Positions 1-11,700 are shown, counted from the stretch's first letter. The stretch: DNA of 64,000 bases from Flavobacterium erciyesense (GCF_018069925.1 NZ_JAGPXB010000014.1:1-64000); one strand, 5' to 3'. Notes: a model not told the origin generated them from the sequence alone. Numbers and translations are program-made.

Positions 1-39
1 CATTTTTTAAGCGACCATAATTCTTCTTTTTTTAATGGC

Positions 40-68
40 TTGAGTCAAGTAAGAAATTGCTATCTTTG
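40..68 (+). promoter_or_regulatory. Promoter of hpt
   Basis: A TTG at 40-42 is followed after 18 bases by TATCTTTG at 61-68. This fits the Bacteroidota primary sigma factor pattern (TTG near -33, TAnnTTTG near -7). Transcription should begin at about 72. That rules out the upstream in-frame start at 57, which lies before the -7 element, and supports the ATG at 93 with a leader of about 20 nt. Confidence 0.75.
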
Positions 69-92
69 CCCATTATTTTAAACCTAAAAATA

Positions 93-623
93 ATGATACA
101 ACTTCACGATAAACAATTTGTTCCGTTCATTTCGGCTACAGAAATAGAGTTTGCTATTGCTAAAATGGTGTCGCAAGTAGAGGCAGATTTTGCTGATGAA
201 ACACCCGTTTTTGTTGGAGTATTAAATGGTGCTTTCATGGTAGTTGCTGATTTTATGAAGCAGTATAAAAAACCATGCGAAGTGTCGTTTATTAAAATGG
301 CATCTTACGAAGGAACAACTTCTACCAACGAGGTAAAACAATTAATTGGAGTTAATCAAGATTTGACAGGGCGCAGTGTTATCGTTATTGAGGACATTGT
401 AGATACTGGTAACACCTTAGTAGAATTGAAAGAATTGTTTAAAAAACAAAATGTGAAGCATTTTAAAATTGCAACACTTTTTTTTAAACCTGAGGCTTAC
501 AAAAAAGATATCAAAATTGATTACGTAGGTATTCGTATCCCAAACAAATTTATTGTAGGGTATGGTTTAGATTATGATGGATTAGGCAGGAATTTACCTG
601 AAGTTTATAAATTAAAAGAATAA
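93..623 (+). CDS. hpt: Hypoxanthine phosphoribosyltransferase
   Basis: Purine salvage enzyme that joins hypoxanthine (and probably guanine) to PRPP to give IMP or GMP in the cytoplasm. The 176-residue protein has the type I phosphoribosyltransferase PRPP loop EDIVDTGNT at about residues 100-108, and an N-terminal VGVLNGAF segment of the kind that contacts pyrophosphate. The start was set at the ATG at 93, because a longer reading from 57 would begin upstream of the predicted transcription start. The adenylate kinase gene follows after 12 nt, so the two form a purine nucleotide operon. The length is normal and nothing looks broken. Confidence 0.93.
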   Translation: MIQLHDKQFVPFISATEIEFAIAKMVSQVEADFADETPVFVGVLNGAFMVVADFMKQYKKPCEVSFIKMASYEGTTSTNEVKQLIGVNQDLTGRSVIVIEDIVDTGNTLVELKELFKKQNVKHFKIATLFFKPEAYKKDIKIDYVGIRIPNKFIVGYGLDYDGLGRNLPEVYKLKE

Positions 624-635
624 CGAAACAACAAC

Positions 636-1208
636 ATGACGAACATAGTTTTATTTGGAAAACCGGGTGCAGGTAAAGGAACTCAAGCTGAGTTTTTGAA
701 AGAAAAATATAAATTAACTCACATCTCTACTGGCGATGTGTTTCGTTTCAACTTAAAAAATGATACCGAATTAGGCAAACAAGCCCGCGTATTCATGGAT
801 GCAGGTGATTTGGTACCTGACGAATTGACAACCAAAATGTTAATTGATGAGGTAAACAAGCACCCAGAAACAAATGGGGTTTTGTTTGACGGTTATCCAA
901 GAACAATTGCTCAAGCAGAGGCTTTGGATGCTTTTTTAGAATCAATTGGATCAAAAGTAGCGGCTACAATTGCACTTGAGGCTGATGATGAAATTTTGGT
1001 ACAACGCCTTCTAGAACGTGGTAAAACAAGCGGACGTGTAGATGATCAAGACGAGGAAAAAATCAGAAATCGTTACCAAGAATACAACGAAAAAACAGCT
1101 CCTTTAATGGACTACTACAATGCACAAAACAAGTTTTATGCGGTAAACGGAATAGGCTCTATTGCCGAAATTACAGAGCGAGTAAGTGCCGTAATTGACC
1201 AATTGTAA
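636..1208 (+). CDS. adk: Adenylate kinase
   Basis: Catalyses ATP + AMP to 2 ADP and is essential for adenylate balance. The 190-residue protein starts with the P-loop GKPGAGKGT (residues 8-16), followed by the AMP-binding region around THISTGD and FDGYPRT (84-90). The short segment after LLERGKTSGR marks the short-LID form, without the zinc-binding insert of long adenylate kinases. It lies 12 nt after hpt and is probably co-transcribed with it. The assignment is secure from motifs and length. Confidence 0.95.
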   Translation: MTNIVLFGKPGAGKGTQAEFLKEKYKLTHISTGDVFRFNLKNDTELGKQARVFMDAGDLVPDELTTKMLIDEVNKHPETNGVLFDGYPRTIAQAEALDAFLESIGSKVAATIALEADDEILVQRLLERGKTSGRVDDQDEEKIRNRYQEYNEKTAPLMDYYNAQNKFYAVNGIGSIAEITERVSAVIDQL

Positions 1209-1256
1209 TTTGATTGCTTTGGCACAACACACTATATCAACCAACTTATATCTACT

Positions 1257-2531
1257 TTGGAAATACTCATAATATTTTTGCTAATCCTTCTTAACGGTGT
1301 TTTCTCTATGTCGGAGATCGCTTTGATTTCGGCTCGAAAAAACCGCCTTGAAACCGCTGCAAAAAAAGGGAATAAAAGCGCTAAAATCGCACTTGATTTA
1401 GCCAATTCTCCCAATAAATTTTTATCGGCAGTGCAAATTGGAATTACCCTTATCGGAATTCTTACGGGTATCTATAGTGGTGATAAAATCACACAAGATG
1501 TTGAACTATTTGTGAGTGGTTTTGATTTGCTTAAGCCTTATGCTCAGCCAGTTGCTGTGGGTGTTGTGGTAGTGATTTTAACGTTTTTCTCTTTGGTTTT
1601 AGGTGAACTATTGCCAAAACGTATCGGACTTAATCATCCCGAATCTATCGCCAAAGCAGTAGCCTTACCAATGAAAATTGTATCGATTGTAACGGCTCCG
1701 TTTATTTGGTTGCTTACCACTTCGACTGATTTTTTATTGAATGTGTTGCAAATAAAACCAACAGCAGATGGTAAAGTAACCGAAGAAGAAATCAAAGCTA
1801 TCATTAAAGAAGGTACTGAAGGGGGCGAAGTTCAAGAGATTGAACAAGATATCGTGGAGCGTGTTTTTCATATTGGTGATCGCAAGATTAATTCGTTAAT
1901 GACGCATCGCAAGTCGGTTGTTTTTCTCCCGCTTCATGCCGATAAAGAAAAGGTTAGAGAATTCATGTTGAAAGAATTACACTCTATCTACCCGGTTTTT
2001 AATGACAATTACGATGATATTGTTGGGGTTGTGAACTTGAAAAATATCTTTTCGAACTTCGAAAATGATAATTTTAATTTAGCTAATATCATGACCGAGG
2101 CGCCATTTATGATGGAACAAACTACGGCCTACGTAGCGCTAGAAAATTTCAAAAAAACAGGAATTCACTACGCTTTTGTTTCTGATGAATATGGAGTTTT
2201 TCAAGGAATAATTACTTTGAATGACATCTTGGAAGCGTTAGTGGGTGATGCAGCCGATTTTTATAAGGATGATTTTCAATTGATAGAAAGAGAAGATGGC
2301 AGTTGGTTAGTTGACGGTCATTATTCTCTACATGATTTTTTAACTTATTTTGAATTGGATGAGCTCATTAATGATTACGAAGTAACTACTGTAAGTGGTT
2401 TGATTATGACTGAGTTGTCTCATATCCCAAAACAAGGAGAGAAATTAATTTGGCAAAAATTTGAGTTAGAAGTCATCGATATGGATGGTGTTAAGATTGA
2501 TAAAGTAATGGTAAAATCCATTAATGTTTAA
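1257..2531 (+). CDS. CNNM/CorC-type membrane protein with CBS pair
   Basis: Inner-membrane protein of the hemolysin C/CorC/CNNM family. Members are linked to magnesium or cobalt efflux, although many are annotated only as hemolysin-family proteins. The 424 residues show an N-terminal DUF21-type membrane domain with several hydrophobic helices (about 1-190, including a conserved LGELLPKRIGL stretch). A CBS pair follows (about 205-335, EYGVFQGIITLNDILEALVG near its end), then a C-terminal CorC-associated domain (about 350-424). The frame has no ATG upstream and the first membrane helix begins at once, so the start appears to be TTG at 1257. The in-frame ATG at 1308 would cut into that helix. 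It follows adk by 48 nt. Confidence 0.85.
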   Translation: MEILIIFLLILLNGVFSMSEIALISARKNRLETAAKKGNKSAKIALDLANSPNKFLSAVQIGITLIGILTGIYSGDKITQDVELFVSGFDLLKPYAQPVAVGVVVVILTFFSLVLGELLPKRIGLNHPESIAKAVALPMKIVSIVTAPFIWLLTTSTDFLLNVLQIKPTADGKVTEEEIKAIIKEGTEGGEVQEIEQDIVERVFHIGDRKINSLMTHRKSVVFLPLHADKEKVREFMLKELHSIYPVFNDNYDDIVGVVNLKNIFSNFENDNFNLANIMTEAPFMMEQTTAYVALENFKKTGIHYAFVSDEYGVFQGIITLNDILEALVGDAADFYKDDFQLIEREDGSWLVDGHYSLHDFLTYFELDELINDYEVTTVSGLIMTELSHIPKQGEKLIWQKFELEVIDMDGVKIDKVMVKSINV

Positions 2532-2613
2532 GAATAAATTGAGTTAAATAGCAAGGTAAACTGCTTGTAAAAAGCAAAATACTAAAGGAATATTCAACGG
2601 TAAAAAAAAGAAA

Positions 2614-3615
2614 ATGACAGAAGGAAATTTTGTAGACTACGTAAAAATATATGTTTCATCCGGTAAAGGTGGTAAAGGATCTACGCACTTGCACCGTGAG
2701 AAATTTATTCAATACGGTGGTCCTGATGGAGGTGATGGAGGTCGTGGAGGACACGTATACATAGTAGGAAACAAAGGATTGTGGACTTTATTTCACCTAA
2801 AATTTGCCAGACACATTAAAGCGGGAAATGGCGGAGATGGTAGTGGCGACAGAAGTACGGGTGCTGATGGTGAAGACAAATACCTCGAAGTACCTTTAGG
2901 GACGGTAGTAAAAGACAAAGAAACAGGTGAGATTTTATTTGAAATAACCGAAGACGGTGAAAAAAGAATATTGTCTCGCGGTGGAAAAGGTGGATTAGGT
3001 AACTGGCATTTTAGAAGTTCAACCAATCAAACACCAAGATATGCGCAGCCAGGTTTACCAGGCGTAGAGATGGATGTTATTTTAGAATTGAAAGTTTTAG
3101 CTGATGTTGGTTTAGTAGGTTTTCCTAATGCAGGAAAATCGACTTTATTATCGGTTTTGACTTCGGCTAAGCCAAAAATTGCGGATTATCCTTTTACCAC
3201 TTTGAAACCCAATTTAGGTATTGTGGCTTACAGAGATTTTCAATCATTTGTAATTGCTGATATTCCCGGAATTATTGAAGGTGCTGCCGAAGGGAAAGGA
3301 TTGGGGCATTATTTTTTACGTCATATTGAACGCAACTCGACTTTATTATTTTTGGTGCCTGTAGATACGCCAGATATTAAAGGCGAATACGATATTTTGG
3401 TAAACGAATTGACCAAATACAATCCGGAAATGCTAGACAAAGAACGTTTGTTAGTAATTTCTAAGTGCGATATGCTAGATGATGAATTGAGAGCAGAATT
3501 AAAAACAGAGTTAGACGCTTCGTTTAAAGATATTCCGTATATGTTTATTTCGTCTGTAGCGCAGCAAGGACTTACCGAACTAAAAGATAAATTATGGAAA
3601 ATGCTTAATGAGTAA
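2614..3615 (+). CDS. obg: Obg GTPase
   Basis: Essential GTPase of the Obg/CgtA family, which binds the 50S subunit during late assembly and links ribosome maturation to growth and stress. The 333 residues comprise the glycine-rich Obg fold (1 to about 158, with repeated GGDGG-type turns) and the G domain with G1 GFPNAGKS near residue 170, G2 DYPFTT, G3 DIPG and an SKCD version of the NKxD motif. There is no C-terminal OCT extension, as is usual for short Obg proteins. An 82-nt gap separates it from the upstream membrane protein gene, with no clear promoter. A strong terminator follows. Confidence 0.95.
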   Translation: MTEGNFVDYVKIYVSSGKGGKGSTHLHREKFIQYGGPDGGDGGRGGHVYIVGNKGLWTLFHLKFARHIKAGNGGDGSGDRSTGADGEDKYLEVPLGTVVKDKETGEILFEITEDGEKRILSRGGKGGLGNWHFRSSTNQTPRYAQPGLPGVEMDVILELKVLADVGLVGFPNAGKSTLLSVLTSAKPKIADYPFTTLKPNLGIVAYRDFQSFVIADIPGIIEGAAEGKGLGHYFLRHIERNSTLLFLVPVDTPDIKGEYDILVNELTKYNPEMLDKERLLVISKCDMLDDELRAELKTELDASFKDIPYMFISSVAQQGLTELKDKLWKMLNE

Positions 3616-3633
3616 GCTATTTTCTATTTCTAC

Positions 3634-3667
3634 AAAAAAAGGATTTCAGTACTGAAATCCTTTTTTT
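3634..3667. terminator. Bidirectional terminator between obg and glycosyltransferase gene
   Basis: A perfect palindrome, GGATTTCAGTACTGAAATCC at 3641-3660, is flanked by seven A on the left and seven T on the right. It can stop transcripts from both convergent genes. Confidence 0.9.
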
Positions 3668-3697
3668 GTTTAACATTGTTTTGTTCTAGGATTATTG

Positions 3698-4687
3698 TTA
3701 GTCGTGGTAAGTGTCAAATAAATATTGAAGTGTATCAGGAATAGAATTGGCTGGCATGGTAGGATAAATGGTTGATGCATTTAGCCAATTTTCGATTGTG
3801 ATTTCAAAATCTTTCCCTACATCGTAGCGCACAGGAACTCCTAGTTGTTGCAAAGCCGCAGCATTGCACTCTTGCTCATAATGGTTGCGAATGGGTATGC
3901 TGAGTATCTTTTTTCCTAGATGAAGCGCTTCAGCGGGAGTTTCAAAACCACCACCGGTAATGATTCCGTGGCAATGAATAAGACTGTGGTTGAATAGTTG
4001 TTGATTGACTGGGAAATAGGTAATATTCCCGAGCGTATATGGTTCCTTGATATCTCCTAAAAACCAATGAAAGTGTATTGTGGGCATTTTATTAAAGGCT
4101 TTTTCTAAACATTCTTTGTCAAAAGAAGGAAGATAAACCGTAATATGTTCTTGGTCTTTCGGTTCCGCATTTACAATTTCATCTTTTATGATTGGCGGAT
4201 GTATGAACGAATCGTACTTTTCAAAATGCAAACCAATATGTTTAGGTGACGGTGCGTAATGCTTTAAAATCAGTTCTCCCATGACACTTTTCTTTTCAGG
4301 CCGTGGCGTTTTCTCAGATTTAAAACTAGCTTGGTGTCCAAATTGTACCGAATGCACTTTTTGAATTTTACAGGCCAAAGCGGTAACAGAATCAAAATCG
4401 TTGATCACTACATCGTAATTTTTTAAAGGTAAACTACTAGCGTCTTTATAAATTTGTAAGGGTCTAAAATTTTTAGCAATGTTCCAGTAATGAAGTCCTC
4501 CGCAAGTGCTATAATGCAAACTACATCCTTTACTTCTAAACGCCACAGGCAAATTAATATCGAGGCTTGCATTGTTTCCGCTTAAAAAAAAATCTACTTC
4601 ACCAAACTTTTTTAAGTACGGATACAGTTGTGTTGCTCTGCTAATGTGGCCGTTTCCTGTGGCCTGTATGGCATAAAATATTTTCAT
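3698..4687 (-). CDS. MJ1255/VC2487-type glycosyltransferase
   Basis: A 329-residue soluble glycosyltransferase of the GT-B fold, resembling the uncharacterised MJ1255/VC2487 group. The N terminus MKIFYAIQATGNGHISRA carries the GxGHxxRA pattern seen in MurG-like and UDP-glycosyltransferase-like enzymes. Near residue 250 the segment GGGFETPAEALHLGKKIL matches the donor-nucleotide binding region of this superfamily, followed by an HYEQECNA stretch. Donor and acceptor cannot be told from sequence. It lies 44 nt downstream of an LpxH-like phosphoesterase on the same strand, so both may act on one surface lipid or glycan. Confidence 0.75.
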   Translation of the reverse strand: MKIFYAIQATGNGHISRATQLYPYLKKFGEVDFFLSGNNASLDINLPVAFRSKGCSLHYSTCGGLHYWNIAKNFRPLQIYKDASSLPLKNYDVVINDFDSVTALACKIQKVHSVQFGHQASFKSEKTPRPEKKSVMGELILKHYAPSPKHIGLHFEKYDSFIHPPIIKDEIVNAEPKDQEHITVYLPSFDKECLEKAFNKMPTIHFHWFLGDIKEPYTLGNITYFPVNQQLFNHSLIHCHGIITGGGFETPAEALHLGKKILSIPIRNHYEQECNAAALQQLGVPVRYDVGKDFEITIENWLNASTIYPTMPANSIPDTLQYLFDTYHD

Positions 4688-4731
4688 AAATAAGGAATTT
4701 ATTTAATCTTTTCTGGAAATATGATGACTTG

Positions 4732-5547
4732 TTACGCTAAAATTTTTGAGACAATATCAGTCGTTACTAGATTCTCATGTAAATCATCGGTCATAAAATC
4801 TGTTTTACGATAATGGTAAATGCGCCATTTTTCTTTTCGATATTCTAATGCGGTCAAATTTTCAACCCAATCGCCACTATTCAAATACAGCACTTGTCCG
4901 TTCTCATTTTTGACAATCTTTTTTTGTGGCATGTGAATGTGGCCACATACTACATAACTGTATTTTTTTTCAATAGCGATTTCTGCCGCCGTTGTCTCAA
5001 AATTGGATACAAAAGCAACTGCTTTTTTGACACTATTTTTTATCATTTTTGAGAAGCTTCGTTTCTCTTTACCCATCGATACCAAAATCCAATTGATAAA
5101 ACTGTTAATTAATATAAGTAAGTCATAGCCTTTACCACCGAGTTTAGCTACTATTTTGGCGTAGCCTTGCGTTGAAGAGTCAAATACATCGCCGTGAAAA
5201 ATCCACGCTTTTTGTCCGTCAAGGTCTAATACTAGCTTATCAACTAGTTCTAAATTTCCAAGTATAAAATCAGAATATTTTCGGAGTGCTTCGTCATGGT
5301 TTCCGGTAATGTAGATTACGCGGGTGCCCATATTTGACATTTTAATAATGTAACGCAGCACTTCCATGTGTGCAGCAGGAAAGTAACTTTTGCTAAAGCT
5401 CCACATGTCAATAATGTCGCCATTTAAAACTAAAATTTTAGGTTTGATGGATTTTAAATAATGGAGTAGTTCTTTGGCGTGACAGCCGTACGTGCCAAGG
5501 TGAACATCACTGATAACAACTAAAGGTATTTTTCGCTTTCTTTTCAT
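4732..5547 (-). CDS. LpxH-like metallophosphoesterase
   Basis: Calcineurin-like phosphoesterase related to UDP-2,3-diacylglucosamine diphosphatase, which in lipid A synthesis splits UDP-diacylglucosamine to lipid X and UMP. The 271 residues carry the full set of metal-binding motifs in order: SDVHLG, NGDIID, GNHD and GHIH. A central hydrophobic stretch (about residues 140-155, LLILINSFINWILVSMG) may form a lid or membrane contact. True LpxH proteins are shorter (about 240 residues), and flavobacteria may have another copy, so the lipid A role is an inference. It is the first gene of a two-gene operon with the glycosyltransferase. Confidence 0.78.
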   Translation of the reverse strand: MKRKRKIPLVVISDVHLGTYGCHAKELLHYLKSIKPKILVLNGDIIDMWSFSKSYFPAAHMEVLRYIIKMSNMGTRVIYITGNHDEALRKYSDFILGNLELVDKLVLDLDGQKAWIFHGDVFDSSTQGYAKIVAKLGGKGYDLLILINSFINWILVSMGKEKRSFSKMIKNSVKKAVAFVSNFETTAAEIAIEKKYSYVVCGHIHMPQKKIVKNENGQVLYLNSGDWVENLTALEYRKEKWRIYHYRKTDFMTDDLHENLVTTDIVSKILA

Positions 5548-5559
5548 AAAAAGTTTTTA

Positions 5560-5587
5560 CGAATGTACTCTTACAATGTTATGCCAA
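5560..5587 (-). promoter_or_regulatory. Candidate promoter of the phosphoesterase-glycosyltransferase operon
   Basis: On the minus strand TTG (5587-5585) is followed after 17 bases by TACATTCG (5567-5560), one mismatch from TAnnTTTG. The predicted transcript would start about 8 nt before the ATG. Confidence 0.4.
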
Positions 5588-5674
5588 TGTTGGTTTAGCG
5601 TTATGATTTAGAATTGTAACTGTTTTTGAGTTTGTTAGAAGTTTTTTAATGGAGTTGCTCCTTTAAATGGGATG

Positions 5675-5709
5675 AAAAAAATCCGTTTCCTGCACGAGAA
5701 AACGGATTT
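5675..5709 (-). terminator. Terminator after the alpha-2-macroglobulin-like gene
   Basis: The arms AAATCCGTTT (5679-5688) and AAACGGATTT (5700-5709) form a 10-bp stem. On the minus strand it is followed by a run of T (plus-strand A at 5675-5681), as expected for an intrinsic terminator downstream of the stop at 5731. Confidence 0.85.
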
Positions 5710-5730
5710 CTGCAAAGGATTTTTTTTTTA

Positions 5731-8700
5731 TTATTCTTTAACAATAACTCTAATTCCTTTGGTATGGCTAGAATATTCTGGAGCGTACATGCTTTGAATG
5801 GTCGAAATTCCGTTCGAAAAATCGCCTTTGTTGTTCACGCGAACAGTATATTCCAAAACATATGTTCCTTTGTCAATCTTATCAAAAAAGAAATGAGTTG
5901 CTGCATCTTTTGTACTTTGATAAAATCCTAATCCACCTTTATATTGGTAAGTAGAAAGCACATCGGTAGGCTCAAAACAAGACGCTCGCATGTCTTTTAG
6001 ATGTACAAATTCCATAGATTCTTTGGCGTTTATTACTAATCGAACGGTAACCAAATCACCAATTTGTAGCGGATTTGCAGCAGTGATTTTGTTTAATTGT
6101 TTGCCATTTGCCGTATCCTTGCTGAGATATAATTCTTTTAATACAGTCAGGTTTTGATTATCGCTGCTTTTAATTTGATCTAAATCTTCAAAATATTGCC
6201 AATAAATTCCGCCATAACCTGGAACATTTGATTTGTTTTGAATGTTGACGGTAGCCATTTCTTTTTTGATTTCAGCTGCTTTCCAAGTGAGTTTGAGGTA
6301 TCCTGTTTCAGCTTCTTTATCTGTTTCGGAGCGTTTTTTGGTCAGTATTTTTTCGTCTCCAATCTTAACGACGGTATTGTCTTTGACACTCAGCCAATCT
6401 GTGCCTTGCATGAGTAATGCATAGATGGCTTCAGTAGTTGATTTTGTAGTTGGCCAATTTTTTGTTTGTTTATTTTTGAGCAACCAAACCTTCATGTCAT
6501 CAACGGATTTTTTATCGTTTGTCACTTCTGTGAAAGCTTCAATGAGCAAAGCTTGTGTTTCAATAGGAGCCTGATACCAATACCAACCTGATTTGTTGGC
6601 AACCCAATACATACCCCAATCTTCATTATTCGAGGCTGTTTCCTTTAAGCTTTCAATTATCTTTTTGGCACTTTCTTGTTCGCCAAAACGATTTAATGTT
6701 AGTGCAGCTAAGCCCTTTTCATACAAAGAATAAGTCAACCATTCTTTTTTAACAGCATCAAGATATTTGTTGATGGTTTTAGTCAGCGTATCCGAAGTTG
6801 GATTTGTTTTTAGGAAAAAACTTCTGCTGAATAAAAAATGTAATTCAGTGTATGGGTTGCGCCAAATCAAAGTGGAATTATTAGCAGCGCTATTATTATG
6901 GCTTCGCAAAAACTGTTGGTCTAAGTACGGTACCGCTGTCTTTGTAATTGTACTGATACTTGCAGTAGTTTTTTCGTCAGAACTTAATTTTTGTAAGTGA
7001 CCTAAACCAGCTACAATATGTCTGGTAATGTATTCGTTGGCATCGCTGCCATCAAACCAAGCAAATCCGCCAGATGATTTTTGCTTTTGTTTTAGTTTGT
7101 CAAATGTAGCTTCATGCGATGATTTCATTTTTTCTAAATCAAAAAGTGTGGCTAGTCTTTGTTTTTTTTCTTCCTCCGAAGTAGCATCACGGAGCCAAGG
7201 TGTTTCGGCCAAAATAATGGATTTGAGAGTTTCATTAGTTTCTAATGGACTGTTTTTGGTTCCCTTTTGACGCCAATTATCAAAAACTTGAGCAATTTTT
7301 GGGTTGCTGTTGATGATGTTCGTTGCTAGTGCATTAGCATAAAAACGAGCGAAGGTTTGTTCAGCACATTCGTGTTCGTACTCCATTAAATACGGTAATG
7401 ATTGTACGGCGAGCCAAGTAGGATTTGAAGTATATTCAAAGGTGAATTGATGGTTTTTTAAAGTAGATGAAGAGTTGTTTTTTAAGTTATTAAAGGTGAA
7501 TTCTTTCTTAGAATTATCTCTCACCCAAACCGGAATACTTTCTGTGACAAGCATGTTGTTTGTTAAAACGGGTACAATATTTTCCTCGCCATCTGAAAAA
7601 TCTCCTGCTTTAGCCAAAATTTTATACTGTACACCTTGCAAACCTTCTGGAATGTAGATTTTCCAGCTTACCGTGGTATTACCAAAGGGAGCAATTGTAA
7701 AGTTTTTGGTCGGTTTGCTATTTGCCATTTTTAAATCAATTGACTGCATATTTGTGGCATCATACAATTGAAAAATTGCGATTCCAACTTTTGGATCTTT
7801 GGTGATATTGGCAATTTTGGCAGTGATGGTAATACTGTCTTTTTCTCTAAAAAAACGAGGTAGGTTAGGGGTTACCATCAACTCTTTTTGGGTAACAACT
7901 GTTTTTTCTAAATAGCCAGAAACCGCTTCTTTATTATGCGCCATTAAACGTAGTTTCCAGGCGGTAAGTGCTTCGGGTGAGGTAAATGAAAATTGTACTT
8001 TGCCCTTGGCATCACTTTGCAAATGCGGATAAAAAAAGGCAGTTTCAGATAAGTTAGTTCTTGCTTTTACTTCTGTTAAAGCTTGCAACGCATTTTTTGT
8101 GGTAATTATAATCACGCCATTTTTGCCCTTGTCGCCGTATAAGGCAGTTGCTTTAGTATCCTTCAGGACTTCAACATTTAGTATGTCAGCTGCTGGTATC
8201 GCCTTAATTTGTTCCATGCTCATAGGTACACCATCAACGATACATAGCGCATTTAATGGTGCCGAGGTACTAGCTGCTCCACGAATGATGATTTTGTCGT
8301 TAGCGCTAGTGATAGCAAGTCCTGCAACTTTGCCTTGTAGATTTTTGTCAATTGCTGCTGCGTTGTATATGTTATTATCAGCTTCCACTATGGTGACAGC
8401 TGCAGATAATGCTTTACTTTTTACACTGCCGTATCCTGAAACTACTACTACTTCTTCCAGAGAGTTTTGTTCTTCTTCCAACTGAATATCCAGTATTTTG
8501 CCATCAACAATAATTGTTTTTGCTTTGAAACCAATAAAACTAACGGTTAATGATTCTCCTGTGGCAGCTTCAATTTGGTAATATCCATCAAAGTCTGTTT
8601 GTGTACTTCGGTCTAGTCCGTTGATGGTTATTGATACACCAGGAAGTGGTTCATTTCCATCAGTGACTATTCCTGATATCATGGTTGCAGTAAGTGGTTT

Positions 8701-11700
8701 TCTGCTTTTTCGATTCAGTTCTTTTCGGTAAATAGCCTGCTGGTTTTGGGTAAAGGAATCGTTGAAATTAAAACCAAACCATAAAAGGTGTAAATCCTCA
8801 TTATCCAATTCAAAATTATTTTTAATTGGGTTTAAATATCGAATGCTGCAGTATCCTTTTTCAAATCCTAAACTTGTTTTGAAATTTGTTGAATTATCAG
8901 TATAATTAGTAAAATTCAATCCTTCCCAATTTCTATATGTAAATTGATCTAAAGAACGATCGTACATTGAAGCAAGAATTTCAGCCTCTTGACTGTTGTT
9001 GTTTGCTTTTAATTGAAAAGACCATTTTTCGAGAGTTCCAGGTTGCAATTTGTCTCTAAAAGTCGCCACGTTAAAGGCTAAAGATTTAGTTTCTTTCAAC
9101 AGTTCAACAGGAATTTCATCCGTAAATATTTGATTTTCAAAAAGGGTTTCTAGACCAATGATAACGCTATTTTCGAAGGTATTTGCGAAAGGAATTGTTA
9201 CTATGGCTTGGTTGTTTTGCAATGGAACTGCTTTTTCAAAAAACAAATCTTCATGATAATTACCACTTACGTTTATAAAAAGTTCTGGAATTACAGATTG
9301 TAGCTGTAGTTTTACGAATCCATCCTTTTTAGGATTATTGTTTATGATTTTGGCTGTAATGATTTTACTTTTATCCAAGACATCACTACTTTGAATTAAT
9401 TTAAAGTTCGTAGTAGTTTCAATCTTATTTTTCAAATGATCTACAGCCGAGAATACAATTTTATAAAAACCAGATTGGTATTTGGAAATGAAATCTAAAG
9501 CTATTTTTTTGTCTTTTTCGGTGTTAATTTCTTTGGTATAAAGAAGCAATTCTTTGCTGTTGGAATTATTCACTTTTTCATTTTTTTCAAAAGGAAACAG
9601 ACGTTCAAATTCATCATCGCTGATGGATTGTATTTCGGGTTGCGGAAAAATTCTATCTTTAAACTTGCTAGTAAAGCTTCGAATAAAATACAGTTTGATT
9701 TCACCTTGAGTGGGAACAAATTGTCCGTTTAGATTCGTACTACTTAAAATGATTTCATTTTTATTTTTGGTTTCAATTTGTCCGGGTAGACTTGCATTAA
9801 GGACTAAATCGTGGTAACCTATTTTTAAATTAGTAGTTGCCGAGTGTGTTTCTCCATTGCTATCGGTTACGGTTGCGGTCACATTATAATTGAAAACAGG
9901 AAGCTGTTCTTTGATAGCATTTACTGGAGGAATGGCGGTAAAATCGATATTGAATTTTCCCGAAGCATCTGTAGTCGTTTCGCTGGTAGCAACAATTTCG
10001 GGTGCATTGTCGCCATAATATCTGTTTTGATATTGCGTAGATAGCTGTACCGTATATTTTACGGGTACATTTGATAGGTTACTGCCTGAAAAAGCTTTGG
10101 CTTGCCCAGTTACAGTAGCTTTGGTGCCCAATTCAAATCCTTTTTTTATGGGTTCAAAAGTAACTTCAAATTTTGGTCGTTTGTATTCTTCAACTTGAAA
10201 TGAATGTTGACTATTGTCAAAATCAACATTGTCCCAAAAAGGATGTTCATCTTGCTCTAAATTATAAACGGTGTCTTTTTCATAATCATCAGGTTCTTCT
10301 GCAAGAATGCGAAAAGTTCCCGTTAAGGTCGAAGCCGGCAAAACAAATGAGCCTGAGAAAGATCCAAATTCGTTGGTAGTAGCTTCTATCTCTTTTATGG
10401 TTGAATTGTTGGTGTCTTCTATTACAATGGAAAAGGATGTTTTTGGAACTATAGTCGTTTTTCCTTTGCTTTTTTGCACTGCAATACCTTTATAAAACAC
10501 AGTTTGCCCAGGGCGGTAAATGGCGCGATCCAAATAAAATTCAACTTTTCCTTTTACATCTTCATCATCGGTTTCGCTATAATCATCGATCGAAGAAATG
10601 TAATTTTTGTCTACTTGAAGTGTATCAGTTTCATGAATAATCGTTAGCGTTTCGTTGCTATAACCATAGTCTTTTTTTAATGGATCACGATAGGTAGCAA
10701 TACCGTTTTTTCCAGTTTCAATTCGGAATCTAGGCGATTCCACAATAGCATTTGCTATAGGTTTACCTGTTTTTCTATTTAGTACTTGATAATTATCCGT
10801 TGCTTTTTTGTTCCATCCCAAAACTGATAAATTACTCACGGTTATGGTTTCGTACGCAAATGCTTTTTGATTTTCGGTTCCAGTTTCACTTTCTGTAAAA
10901 ACTAAATAACGCCCGGTTGGTAGAGGCGGTAATACAATTTCTGTAGTGTAGTTAAAATAATTTTTTCGGTCTTCTAAACCATAGTTTTTGCTAATTTGAG
11001 GCTTTGTGTTTTTGGTCAAGGCAAGCATCAAACTGTCATTTTTCAAGCGATTGCCATTCAATTTATTCAGTATTTTTTGGTCCACTTTATAAAAAGATAC
11101 TTTGATATTATCCGTATTGGTATAGGTGATAAAAGCCCTTGTGTTTTCGTTAGAATAAGTAAATTTTTGAAGTTGCATGTACAGCGATTTTTCTGTAATG
11201 GCTTGTTTTCTTTGTAGTGCTTGTTTGTATGCGTTTGATCGGTTGTTGATTATTAAAATGCTATCAAGCAAACTAATTGCCTGAATATTGTACTCAGGAT
11301 GCACTGTTTTTGATGCCGAGTTATTAAGCAGTATTGCTTTTTCTAACTGAATTTTTTGAATTAAAGTTGCTTGTTTGGTTTGCTTTTGTAGCGTATTCAA
11401 TGCCTTTGCGTAAAGTTCATTATTCGGCAATAACATGCTATTAAAGAATTGAATGCGCTCTAATTGCTTGCTTAAGTCATTTGAATATTTCTCTTGTTTT
11501 TGAAATAAGTGCAAAACTCGTTTTAACTTTTTATTTTTTATGGAGTCAAAATTCAAGGCTAAAAAATCAATAGATTTTCCAAACAAAGGCTGCTCTATTG
11601 GTTGAAAGTCTTTCTTGTCAATTTCCCAATTATATAATGTTTTGCTTATCGTTGCAATGTTTTCTTGAATAGCATAATTCAGCACGTTTTTATTTTCTAA

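Noticed and set aside
8099..8485. A 128-residue open frame on the plus strand opposite the A2M-like gene
   Set aside because: It lies opposite the plug-domain part of a clear minus-strand gene, has no promoter and encodes no recognisable domain. It is a mirror of biased codon use.
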